From positions 248,001 through 312,000 of the forward strand of contig WHUZ01000010.1 in NCBI GenBank assembly GCA_015179045.1: a DNA stretch of 64,000 nucleotides, written 5' to 3'. Positions 19,346-28,589 of this stretch are shown one piece after another. A program made the translations under genes and the position numbers. Every line of letters begins with the position of its first letter. Position 1 is the first letter of the stretch. The DNA is from Kalaharituber pfeilii. Lineage: Eukaryota; Ascomycota; Pezizomycetes; Pezizales; Pezizaceae. The notes under the pieces are model-generated. The model was not told where the DNA came from, ran no database searches, and worked only from the letters and a program-made list of their open reading frames with translations.

Positions 19346-19445
19346 CTCGTCGGTCCCTGCTCGGTTTGCTTGGCTGCAGATACTTAGCCGAAAAAATTAG
19401 TATCCGGATAGGGGATCAATGCATATTATGCGCGACGGTATACTA
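19330..19445. mobile_element. MULE-like terminal sequence (degenerate)
   Basis: Shares with the left arm of the 849-2370 element the stretch CTGCTCGGTT..GCAGA..ACTNAGCCGAAAAAA and then TATCCGGATAGGGGATCAAT, TGCATATTATGCGC. No opposite end was found nearby. Confidence 0.5.
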
Positions 19446-19780
19446 GAAGATTCAAGTAAACATGAATAATGAAGGTAGCCAGGGAAATTCCGCAGTTTAA
19501 CATGTAATAACGTCTCTTTCTAAAGGCTCGCTAAATTGCGGGGATAACTGTTTTGCTTCCTTCTTCCTTCTCACGTGGGTTAAGTGATTTTCGTGAGACG
19601 GAAGACGGTGTCAGCGGTGCTGGCTGCGTTTCGGATGGCGTGCACGCCATCCAAAGCGTAACCACCTCAGAGCGTAAGAGGCTGATTTCAAGGTGGACGA
19701 TTCTGAAATCGGTAGGGACCTTGTTAACTCCCGAGCAGGACACTGGAAGGTCGTAGATGGTGGGGCCGAATGGACTGGGT

Positions 19781-19837
19781 TTTTTTTTTTTTTTTAATGT
19801 CGTTAATCGATGGCCGCCCTACGGGCTATGGCGATGT
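19781..19837 (-). mobile_element. LINE-B tail-only micro-insertion (57 bp)
   Basis: Poly(T) plus the stem-loop in its ATCGCC..CGAT form. Imperfect TSD aatggactgggt/aatggagtggggt at 19769-19780 and 19838-19850. Confidence 0.85.
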
Positions 19838-19982
19838 AATGGAGTGGGGTTGAAATTGAAATCTGCCTCTGGGCAGTCCAACTTAATACTGCTGTGGGAT
19901 CATTGCAGCCTGTGGGACGCGAGGGCATCTCAGGGTTCTACTCAATCAATGAACAAAGAGTTAGTCATAGACCCTGGGGAAC

Positions 19983-20449
19983 CTAAAGATGCAACCAAAA
20001 GCTTCTGATATGACTTACAATGCTCATGTTGGAAATCCCTGTCAGACTTTCTTCGCAATTCATTTCCGAATCAGATATATCAGAAGAGATAACATTCTTA
20101 TCATCATCCACTCCATCCCCTATGGAATGGACAAGGGAGGTGTCGCTTCCTCCAGTTTGCCTTGCCTGTGCTACACCAGCACTTTCGATCACCCTTCGGC
20201 TTCTGGCAGGAGATATCTTGAGAAAGGTCGGCAATCATGGTATGCGAGAGTAGGGCATGCGGGTCTGAGGTGCAGTTTTGCAGAAGGTCAAGAATTGTTC
20301 TGAGGGAGACGAGGTCGGAGGAGAGGGAGCTAAGTTCGGTACTGAAACTTCGATAGTTGGAAATTGATCTGGTCAACGAAACAGCAAAGTCGGGCGGTGA
20401 CTGCCAAGAGGGCAAAAATGCCACCTGCTACGCTGAAAGCTTCTGCCAT
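19983..20449 (-). pseudogene. NLR-like (fungal STAND N-terminal domain) gene fragment
   Basis: From the ATG at 20449 the protein begins MAEAFSVAGGIFALLAVTA. One extra base (run of C near 20382) then shifts the frame to DFAVSLTRSISNYRSFSTEL, then SLSSDLVSLRTILDLLQNC. A small helical protein starting MAEAxxVAxGI and continuing with amphipathic helices is typical of the N-terminal domain of fungal NLR/STAND proteins (incompatibility and immunity receptors); the assignment rests on pattern only. A second shift or intron near 20240 leads to an acidic Ser/Asp-rich stretch (SDTSLVHSIGDGVDDDKNVI). No NACHT domain follows. A LINE-A fragment (20453-20824) sits 3 nt upstream of the ATG, so the copy is probably silent and broken. 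Confidence 0.5.
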
Positions 20450-20452
20450 ACC

Positions 20453-20824
20453 CGGTGTGGAGAAGAGGAGAGGGGGGAGAGGGGGAGATTTATAGGGGAG
20501 CCTCCCTGATGCAGAAACCGGAAGAGCCGTCTGGGAGTTTCTGGAATCAGGTTTCTAGAAGGGGAGAGAGGGGGGTGGAACGGGGATGTGTATTTAGAAG
20601 GAATTGCTTCTCCATAAATAGTTCCTAAGTTATCCTTAAAAAATATAGAAGTTTCTTTGTTAAGCCTGTCTCCGAAGTTTCTGGAATCAGGTTTTAGAAG
20701 TAGATAGAAATTTCTTTGTTAAGCCTGTCTCCAAGCCTTTGAGGGCTTGCCTAGGGACCCTGCCATGGCTTGGCGCTGTAAGCAGGGTTACGTGATGTAA
20801 AAAAAAAAAAAAAAAAAAAAAAAA
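20453..20824 (+). mobile_element. LINE-A 3' UTR insertion at an NLR-like start codon
   Basis: 372 bp of family-A 3' UTR, stem-loop and poly(A). TSD tctgccatacc/tctgccatatcc (20442-20452 and 20825-20836). The left TSD copy contains the start codon of the NLR-like fragment. Bases 20837-21360 to the right would have been its upstream region and show no other gene. Confidence 0.88.
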
Positions 20825-21360
20825 TCTGCCATATCCACTCCAAACTGGGTGGGAGTGACTGATAACCTTATCGAGTTTTGTTGTGAATGATAAAGCGAAC
20901 GTACGGTTATGGCTCTAGCGAGGGTATTTCTGGTAGGTGGTAACGTGAGTATGCTACTCTTCAGGTTCTCGTTTAATTTCGAAAATTGATCATATTCGCG
21001 TATGGTAAGGTCAAGAACAGTAAGCAACTAGGCAAATAGTAGAGCCAACTTGATTGCTGCACCGCCCCTCCCCAAATGCAGTGATGCAGTGACAGCCTAG
21101 GGCCCGGAACCAATGGCATGTTCTGCGACTCCATAGTCACGTAATCCGTAATAAAATACAAAACCAATGAGAATAGTGCTAATTAATTGCAGTCACCGTG
21201 TCATGAGTAATTGTTAGTACCTCTCCATTCCTGGACCCCACACATGGCGTCCAGTAAAACGGCGCTAGTCTTATTCCACTGTGCAGCAGGCAAGTGAAGC
21301 CTCGCCACTAGTTTCTGATTCATCAGTTGTGAACTCAACCAGCAGTTCTGCTCGCATATA

Positions 21361-21600
21361 TGTAAGGTAGGCAAATTCCGGCTGCGGAGGTACGTGAAGT
21401 AAGCAGGCCCGACGTGATGGCGTAGAATGAGCAGAATTTGAAAGGTATGGTAGGTCCGGCCTGACGGCGTGAGATGAGGTAGAATGAGCTCAATCTGACA
21501 GGTGTCGCAGAGCCGACCCGACGACGTGAGATGAGATGAAGTTGACACGAATAGCCGGCCCGACACGAGGCACGAGATGAGGCAGAATGAGCTGCGACAC
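21361..21600 (-). repeat. ~57-bp satellite, inverted block
   Basis: Four degenerate units seen on the minus strand (plus strand: GCAGAATTTGAAAGGTATGG, GAGCTCAATCTGACAGGTGT). It borders the half-LINE beginning near 21605. Confidence 0.75.
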
Positions 21601-21697
21601 ATCAACCCCACGCCAAGCACCAATAAGGATGCCGAGAAAAAAGACAAAGACAAACACTCCGCCAGACCCCGCGACGGCGGAGGAACCCTCTCCCAGC

Positions 21698-21762
21698 ACC
21701 CTGCCATGGCCAAGTGCTACAAGCGGGGTTATGTGATTAAAAAAAAAAAAAAAAAAAAAAAA
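21698..21762 (+). mobile_element. LINE-A tail-only micro-insertion (65 bp)
   Basis: ACCCTGCCATGGCCAAGTGC through GTTATGTGATT and poly(A). 14-bp perfect TSD aaccctctcccagc at 21684-21697 and 21763-21776. Confidence 0.93.
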
Positions 21763-21871
21763 AACCCTCTCCCAGCGCCCCCAAAGCCCCCAAAGCCATC
21801 GTATGCCCTGAAGTGGACATACTGGACTTAGACGTCGTGCGGACGGCAATCCAAGAAAAAAAGGACATCGC

Positions 21872-22727
21872 GTGGGCCATGATACTCACATCACTCTGGA
21901 AGGAAAAGACAAAGAAGGAATGCCTCACCCCAGGGGCCAGCCTGACTATTCAATGGGACTCAACGATGTCCTCATTCCGGACTCATGTAATCGACCCAGG
22001 AGTACCCCAGGCCCCCCCGCCCTGGAACCTCATCCCCCCACCACCCAGACCCTAGGGTTCAGCCCCATCACCTCCATAACGACACTCGGGGCTTACGCAG
22101 ACTGCGTTGAGACCCTAGACTTCAGCGCAATACAAACGATACACTCGGAGGAGCCGTCCCCGGAGTGTGCAGCACCGTCTCCGCCAGAATCCGCGTCACC
22201 CCCCACCCCTCCTCCAGCGCCTACCACGCCATCCAAGAAACGCAAGGGCAAGGCACTGGCACCACAAGCCGAGTACGCCTTTAAATGTCGGCTAGACGAC
22301 AAAGAGGCAGAAACGATCGTGGCAACCAATGCCGAGCAAACCCCCCCCCTCTGCCCATCCATCGCCCCCAAGACAAGACCAAAGAACACCACCCAAACTC
22401 CCACCTCCTGCCCGACAAAGAAGTCCACCCCAACCAGTACCCTGGAGGCTACTACCAGGACAAAAATCGGCCTCGCCGTACATGGAATTGCACTTCGGAA
22501 GGACCTAAGCAATGTCCGGAGGTGGTTTTTTTTTTATTTTTTTTATTATTTCATTAATCGCGTGTCCGGAGGTGGTTGGAGGCAGCAAAAGGTGACCTAG
22601 GAAAGGTGGAAGGAATTCGGTAGCTAAGAAAGAAGGCGATTCTGACAGAGGAAGGCAAAGCCACTAGCTCCGTCGTGGTATACCTTGGGACACTGGTTGA
22701 GCTGGAGAAGGTGAGACTGGGAGGAAA
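21872..22727 (+). pseudogene. Half-LINE ORF1, interrupted
   Basis: The frame runs through a Pro/Thr/Ser-rich stretch with LGFSPITSITTLGAYAD, a basic motif PSKKRKGKALAPQAEYAFK followed by RRLDDAEAE-type sequence (here CRLDDKEAE), and then VHGIALRKDLSNVRRW, where a 36-bp micro-insertion breaks it. The remaining domain (VRLGG) continues in another frame until the LINE-B junction. The KRKGK motif looks like a nuclear localisation signal. The organisation equals that of the copy at 27.4-28.6 kb. Confidence 0.65.
22528..22563 (-). mobile_element. Ultra-short LINE-B insertion (36 bp)
   Basis: A T-rich tract plus only ATTTCATTAATCGCGT, the last ~16 nt of the LINE-B 3' end. 14-bp perfect TSD gtccggaggtggtt at 22514-22527 and 22564-22577. 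The stem-loop itself was not copied. Confidence 0.9.
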
Positions 22728-23019
22728 TTTTTTTTTTTTTTTTTTATGTAATTCATCGCTTGCCGCCCTCCGGGCTATGGCGATGTCTTAGGTACAAGAA
22801 AAGTAAAAACCGATAGGAGGAAAACGGGAATAAGAATAAGAATAAGAATAATGGTAATGACAAAGAGGGTGAGGCTATGGCGAGGAGTTAGATACATGAT
22901 GAGTAAGAGGATAAAGAATAAGGAAATAAGAGGCTAAAGAAGATGAGGAGATAAGAGGATAAAGAATAACGGAATACGAGAATAAAGGAAATTATTCTGC
23001 CGCCCAATCTAAGACCTCC

Positions 23020-23604
23020 CTGGCGACACCCACGGTTAGCACCCCCCCCGGCACCACCACCTCAACTAAGCCCCCAACCCCGACACCGACACGACAAAGA
23101 CCTACACTAGACCCCACCCCAAGACCAAGACCCAAGACCGGAAAGCCCTTCGCCCCTCCACCAAATACCGGCGCCACCACACTGACATTCGGTGTCGTAG
23201 TACATGGAATCGCCCTGAGAAAAGACTTGGGGAAGGTCCGGAAATGGTTGGAGTCCGGGAATGATAGACTAGGCAAGACCGTGGGGATAAGGTGGCTGAG
23301 ACGAAAGACTGCGCTGCTGGAAGAAGGAAAAATGACCAGCTCGGTCGTGGTGTACTTGGAGGCAGCGACAGATGTAGACAGAGCCAGGTTAGGTGGGAAA
23401 TGGTTGAGGACCACTCAATACGAGCCGGACAGATGGAGGAAATAGGCTGTATTGACCAGTGTGTACATTCTACCCGCACCATGTATGAGTATTGCGGGCA
23501 CCACATGTATTTAGTGACGGTTAATTTTCTTTCTTTAATAAATACCTCGCCATAGCCCATAGGGCGGCATGCGAGTAATGATATAAAAAAAAAAAAAAAA
23601 AAAA
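23020..23604 (+). mobile_element. Half-LINE H2 nested in LINE-B5
   Basis: 5'-truncated ORF1 (Pro/Thr-rich tract, then the VVHGIALRKDLGKVRKWLE domain at about 23190-23445), 3' UTR hairpin CCCGC-ACCATGTATGAGTATT-GCGGG, AATAAA, stem-loop and poly(A). TSD tctaagacctcc at 23008-23019 and 23605-23616. Nearly identical to H5 at 48.9-49.3 kb. Confidence 0.9.
23190..23445 (+). pseudogene. Half-LINE H2 ORF1-domain, 3' part
   Basis: Open from the Pro/Thr-rich leader to the usual stop after QYEPDRWRK. Shows GKVRKWLESGNDRLGKTVGI, RWLRRK, SSVVVYLEAATDVDRARLGG. The 5' end is truncated, so no natural start. Confidence 0.65.
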
Positions 23605-23786
23605 TCTAAGACCTCCACCAGCATGCCTCCTTCCCCCTCTGGCTTCGTTGGCTGCTTCAACCCCATCTCCCCTCCCGGTAGTCTTTTCTTTCATGCCTCG
23701 CATTCATTTATAATGTGAGCAAAGTTCTCGAGGGCTTTGCCACACTACCTACACTCTGGTGAGTCGTCATTCCCTATCTGGTGCCT

Positions 23787-24336
23787 CTACTGCTGCAGAC
23801 CCTTGTTCCCCAGCATGCCTGCGAGTATGGCTACCCTCCTCCTATTCCCCAGATATTCCAGGGGCCTGTATGATAGCTGTAGTCTTTTCCTCTCGTCGGC
23901 CCTCCATGCTTTGGTGTATTGCCGCATGCCTGCCTCGGTAACCACCTTGTCCTGGTATTGCAGTGCCATGCCGATCCTAGCTGCCATATCCGCCTTGGTG
24001 TTGCCTTTAACGCCTTGGTGTTTCCTTTAACGCCTTGGTGTTGCCTTTAACGCCTTTATGTGCCTTTACCCATAATATCGCTATGTCTCTGTCGCCCCGG
24101 GCTGTCCTCTCTTCCCACCGTCTCCTCACGAATCTTGCGGCACCCTCCGGAGTTGGGTCCCCTCTTGCTATCCCCTGCATTCTCATTATGGTGATCCTAG
24201 AATCCGTAATTATTAGTATCTCCCCTTCTCTTCCTAGGGCTTCTCCCATGGCTATCATTTCCGCGTCATTCACCGTGCAGCGACTCCCCAGATATATAGA
24301 GGTGTCATTGCTGCCGTGGTATACTCCAGTGCCCAT
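23787..24336 (-). pseudogene. LINE-B5 RNase H domain
   Basis: RNase H motifs across two frames: RCTVNDAEMIAMGEAL (Glu), LIITDSRITIMRMQ (Asp), WVKAHKGVKGNTKA (His). The last catalytic Asp region is damaged by a triplication of CGCCTTGGTGTTKCCTTTAA at about 24000-24055. The linker to the C-terminus (TEAGMRQYTKAWRADERKR) follows. Confidence 0.75.
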
Positions 24337-24411
24337 TCTGTCTTCTAACCTGCTGCCATCGGTGTATACGCTCGTCTACCCTTCGTCTTCTTCCTTGGCG
24401 ATGATGGCCTC

Positions 24412-25559
24412 CTAGTCTTCTCTGTGAAGGTCCCTGGGGTGGTATGGGTGAATATGAAGTGGCAAGGGTTTGCGGTGCTTGAGTGAGCCCCTCATGTACC
24501 TCGTGTCTGGTTGTGGGTCCTTGATCGGTTCCTCTCTGAATCTCAATGCTCTGGCTTCTACCCTCTCAACCTCCTCACCGATGAATGCCTCAACCGGTTC
24601 CAGATTCGTCAGCCCTTCAACCACATCTCTTCTCGTCCCCCAGGGGGCCTCAATAATCTCTCTCACTACTGAATATTGTCATTTGTCCAACTGTCGAAGG
24701 TTGCATTCTACAGGGGCTCCTTGCACATAGCTCACCCACACCCAGCTGCCCCAGGTCACTATGTTTCTGGCGATGCCAGTGTAGAGTTGTCTTCTTTTGG
24801 CTGGTAGTACCTTGCCTAGCCGGGAGGCTACTCTCCATGCCACCTTGCCTAGCTGTAGTCTTCTGTTGAAGTGGTCTTCAAACTTCATCTCCCAGTCGAT
24901 ATCCAGCCCCACCAGTCTGTAGCTTTGTCCACTCATGCCTATGATGAGGGTTTCAGACTTCCGGGGATCCAGTTCGAACCCCTCCTCCAGTGCCTCCTCA
25001 GTCATCTTTGCACAGTGTTCCCGTATGTCCCGTTTCAGTTGTTTCTTTTTTTTTTTTTTATATATCATTACTCGCATGCCGCCCTATGGGCGATGGTGAG
25101 ATTTAGATAACTAAACAGGTCAAAACTCAGTTAAGTACAGATTTAGGAAAAATGAAATATGAAAGTGAGAAGAATCTCCCGTCTCCATTTATTGTTCCTC
25201 CAACATCTCTACCAGTCTGTGTAAGGGGTTCAGTTGTTTCAGTGACTTGTTGGACAGTATACTGTGAAAGTCATCAACGTAGGATCTGGTGAACTCTCGC
25301 CTCTCCGCCTTTTCCGCTACCAGTGCTATCCCCACAAGAAAACGTACTGGGGACAGGGGGAGCCTTGGGGAGTTCCATCCGTCATCCTGCCTCTGCCTCT
25401 GGTCTTCCCGTCCCAAGAGATCTGGAACTCATTTGGCTGTAGAAACTCTTCAACGAAGGCTGCGATGTTCGGGTCAACTGCTTCAATCCTCCTCACTACC
25501 TTCTCCCTCCGTAAATGTTGAAAGCCGATTTTATATCGTCCCCTACTAGGGCAGTCCAC
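24412..25559 (-). pseudogene. LINE-B5 RT palm and thumb
   Basis: Fragments in order: FQISWDGKTRGRGRMTDGTP, QGSP (motif 4), FTRSYVDDFHSIL (catalytic YVDD intact), then after the nested LINE-B tail GFELDPRKSETLIIG, YRLVGLDIDWEMKFEDHFN, RRQLYTGIARNIVTWGSW and APWGTRRDVVEGLTNLEP. Frame breaks and the insertion at 25046-25228 disable it. Confidence 0.8.
25046..25228 (-). mobile_element. LINE-B 3' UTR insertion (183 bp)
   Basis: Poly(T), degenerate stem-loop (GCCGCCCTATGGGCGATGG), ~110 bp of 3' UTR. TSD ttcagttgtttc at 25034-25045 and 25229-25240. Confidence 0.88.
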
Positions 25560-26252
25560 TTGTCTTTTCGGAGTCTCCTGGCTACCTCCTTTAGAACCTG
25601 TCTTTGTAAGTCTTCCGCCCTGCGCATCAGTCTGCCCCCAACTGTGTATCCTGGAACATCGTGTCCCGCTGTGAACAGGCAGAGTGTATACAATGATACC
25701 GCGTCTGCATGCACGAAAGGACCGGGTCTAGACTTGGTGGGCTGAGCAATAAGATAGGCAAAACGATCAATTCATAGCATGTAATATAAGCAATGCATAG
25801 CAAGTGATAGCACAGAAGGAAGAAGAGAAAAACCGCTGCCTAGACATCTCCCACTACATCCACACCTACGCCTATATATCACCGGCGTATGACTAAGCCA
25901 GACCTTGGCCGTAAGCCAAGAAATGACCAAGCTCCCGCCGGCGATTTTTCTCATTATCCCACACCGCCTTTGGATGAGGTCGGCCACTACCTTCTGACCA
26001 AGCTTTGCTACCGTGTTTAACAGAGTGATCATCTCTCGGTCTTCCTTTTTTGTGGGCCATCACGACGCTAAACCCTCTGGCGAACTGGTAACTTCCATTT
26101 ATATATTCAACTATCTCCTCCCTGACTGCCGTCCAGAGGATGGACCCCTTCAGGAGCTTCAGGATTCCGTACTGTATACCGTCTGGTCCCGGCGCGGACC
26201 TGGATTTCGTCTTTATCAGGGCTCTGTCTATCGCCCGCCTCGCTTCTTCCTT

Positions 26253-26311
26253 TTTTTTTTTTTTTTTTTTTTTTATATCATTAATCGCATGCCGCCCTGT
26301 GGGCTATGGCG
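26253..26311 (-). mobile_element. LINE-B tail-only micro-insertion (59 bp)
   Basis: Poly(T)24 plus the stem-loop. 13-bp perfect TSD tcgcttcttcctt at 26240-26252 and 26312-26324. Confidence 0.93.
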
Positions 26312-26664
26312 TCGCTTCTTCCTTGTCAATGAGTGATCTGGCCGGTAACCTAGGAATCCGCCGCTCGCCGGGCTCCGCAGTAATAAAGTTGCGTTCTATA
26401 ATAGCCTCTGTGATCTGTTGGTCTGTGCCTGGAATGTCCATTAGCTCGCGCTCCCTAAATGGGTCTCGTGCCAGTCTAAATATCTCCTATGGTGACGTTA
26501 TCCTGTCTTCTTCCATGTACTCTTCCCAGTACACCCTCTTCTTTTCTCTTATGATGTCTCTCAATAGCCTTCTGTCTCTCGTTTTCTCCTGCTGCGTACT
26601 TCCCCCTCCGCAGTATGTATCTCGTCATCTTGCGTGCCGCCTTCACCTGCTTATCAAACCACCT

Positions 26665-26801
26665 GCATCATGCACGAGAATCGCGGGCTCCACATGTATT
26701 TAGTTGAGGCTTTTCTTTTACTAACTTTCTTTAATAAAGACCCTCGCCATAGCCCGTTGGGCGGCACGCGAGTATTGATATAAAAAAAAAAAAAAAAAAA
26801 A
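26665..26801 (+). mobile_element. Half-LINE 3' UTR insertion (137 bp)
   Basis: Starts inside the 3' UTR hairpin (GCATCATGCACGAGAATC-GCGGG), then TACATGTA-like sequence, AATAAA, stem-loop and poly(A). TSD aaaccacct at 26656-26664 and 26802-26810. Confidence 0.88.
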
Positions 26802-27401
26802 AAACCACCTCTTGGACCGGTCTGTAATGTGGGCATCCTTCGTGAATGTTTGACTCAGCCTGACTAGCAGGTCATACGCATTTGCGGGACTGGGAGGAAA
26901 ATGGGCTGAAGACCAGCTAGTACAAGTGGGACGGAGGACGGAAGTAACCTAGTACTGACTTTTCCCCTGGCATATGTGCATTCCCAATACATTGGAGGAC
27001 ACGGGGACCATACTGACCTCAACCCACCCGCATTGTGAATGAGTGTCGCGGGCACCACATGTAAATATCTGTTATTTCTCCTTTATTTCCTATGTACTCA
27101 AGACCCTCGCCATAGCCCTTAGGGCGGCACGCGAGTAATGATATTAAAAAAAAAAAAAAGAAAAAAAAAAAAAAGATCATTTGGGCTTACTGTAGAGGGT
27201 TGACAGGGGTTACCTAACGGAACGGAACGTAACGCAAAACTGATATTTTTTTTTTTTTTTTTTTTTTTTTTATATCAGGACTCGCATGCCGCCCTATGGG
27301 CTATGGCGAGGTTTTTATCAAAGGAACAAAAGAAAGAACTAACGGCTAGATACATGTAGTGCCCGCGTTGCTAATCAGTGATGCGGGTGAAGCTCAGTAC
27401 G

Positions 27402-28589
27402 GAATGGGCCCTTCACTTCCTGCCTCTTTCCCAGTCATACTGCTCTGCACGGAGCCATCTTCCTCCCAGTCTCACCCTATGTAAAAAAGCCGTAGTACGT
27501 TACTCGCAGGTCCCGGTCACAAGTTTGACAGGGCGGTTTTACGGTATCGGTACTGTTGTAGATATAGGCAGGGAACAAGACGTTGCTTGAGGACTTATGT
27601 ACATGAGGGGAAGGCATGAATTAAATACAAAAACTGGACATGACATAGGAGACTATAGTTTCCTGTACTTTTCCCTGGACGGTGGTTTATTTCCTGAGCG
27701 GTGACTTAATTTCCTGAGCGGTGACTTTTTCATTGGGGCGCGGGGCCTATCCTTTGATCCGCGGCGTCCGGGGCTTTATTTCCTTAATGCGGACCATTCC
27801 TGCTTGGCTAGTCTGTGACACCCTATTACTCCTCGAAGCCTCATCCAGGTACACCACCACCGAACTTGTCTTTTTTCCCTCCTCAAGTAAAGTGTCTTTT
27901 TTCTTCAGCCATCGGATCCCCGTGATCCTTCCTAGGTCCTGGTTGGCTGCCTCCAACCATCGTCGGACCTTCCCAAGGTCTTTTCTCAGGGCTATCCCGT
28001 GTACTACAATGCCGATTTTTGTGGTGTTGGCATTGTGAGTGGTCGGAGATGGGGATTTGGCTTTGTGTGTGTGGGGGGTTTTTGTCTTTGGCATGGGCGC
28101 TGGGTTAGGCTTTGGCGCGGGGGTTGATGCGGGTGTGGGGGTGGGGGTGGGGGTTGATGGATTAGTTGTGGTGGAGCCGACATTACTGCCGTCGGCTTGT
28201 CTTGATGCTGTCTCAACCGGAGGTGCCGTGGCTATCTTCTCTGCCTCCGCGTCATCAAGTCTTCGCTTGAAGGCGTACGGGTGCGATGACGCCGTTTTGC
28301 CCTTTCGCTTCCTCGTCTTGGTCGCGACTGGGGGTGTATTCTGTGTAGGGGTCGCTGCAGTCTGCATCATGTCCTCTGGTGACGGAACATGGTGAGGGTT
28401 AGGGCTGAAGCCTAGGGCTTCGGGTGTGGGAGACGGAGGTGTGTCAATGCTGGTGATGGGGCTGAACCCCAACGGCGCTGGTGGTGGTGCTGCGGGAGCC
28501 GTGGAGTGCCAAGGGGGGGGGGGCGTTCTCCGGTCCGCCAGCGTAGCTATCGATGTGCATGCAGGCGTAATGGACCCCATACTCCCCAT
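27402..28589 (-). CDS. Half-LINE ORF1 protein, interrupted by a solo LTR
   Basis: ATG at 28589. N-terminal ~110 residues are Pro/Thr/Ala-rich with two LGFSPITSI/LGFSPNPHH motifs. A basic cluster TRKRKGKTA is followed by YAFKRRLDDAEAEKIATAP (conserved in H3). A Pro/Thr/Lys spacer precedes the domain IVVHGIALRKDLGKVRRWLE, GRITGIRWLKKKD and TSSVVVYLDE. The LTR at 27480-27820 then inserts with a TAGGG duplication; beyond it the frame resumes as VRLGGRWLRAEQYDWERGRK and stops. Without the LTR the protein would be about 280 residues. Role inferred: RNA-binding ORF1-like protein, nuclear. No CCHC knuckle. Confidence 0.65.
27480..27820 (-). mobile_element. Solo LTR, family 2 (341 bp)
   Basis: On the minus strand it starts TGTCACAGACTAGCC and ends GGCTTTTTTACA, flanked by the 5-bp TSD CCCTA (27475-27479 and 27821-27825). 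A close relative is at 47793-48131. It contains two tandem copies of TTTCCTGAGCGGTGACTT. Confidence 0.92.

Larger units (their letters stand above)
22728..26887 (-). mobile_element. 5'-truncated LINE-B (LINE-B5) with nested insertions
   Basis: Minus-strand LINE inserted in half-LINE H3; TSD gactgggaggaaa at 22715-22727 and 26888-26900. 3' tail of family B at 22728-22790. ORF2 from the endonuclease-RT linker to the RNase H domain is readable in broken frames. It holds nested insertions at 23020-23604, 25046-25228, 26253-26311 and 26665-26801, and an unidentified ~300-bp insertion or replacement in the RT (about 25660-25975). Confidence 0.88.
25990..26887 (-). pseudogene. LINE-B5 RT N-terminal part and linker
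   Basis: Minus-strand readings: AYDLLVRLSQTFTKDAHITD, then RSKRWFDKQVKAARKMTRY (split by the insertion at 26665), then IDRALIKTKSRSAPGPDGIQ and YGILKLLKGSILWTAV (RT motif 1), ARGFSVVMAHKKGR, LLNTVAKLGQKVVADLIQRR (motif 2). Several stops and two insertions interrupt it. Confidence 0.72.
21605..27174 (+). mobile_element. Half-LINE H3, split by a LINE-B and micro-insertions
   Basis: An ORF1-only retroelement in two parts: 21605-22727 (Pro/Thr-rich N-terminus and most of the ORF1 domain) and 26888-27174 (last codons, 3' UTR hairpin CCCGC-16 nt-GCGGG, family-B stem-loop, poly(A)). The LINE-B between them has a perfect TSD gactgggaggaaa, falling inside the VRLGG coding motif. Micro-insertions at 21698 and 22528 also lie inside. 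No ORF2 is present. No clear TSD for H3 itself was found. Confidence 0.8.
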
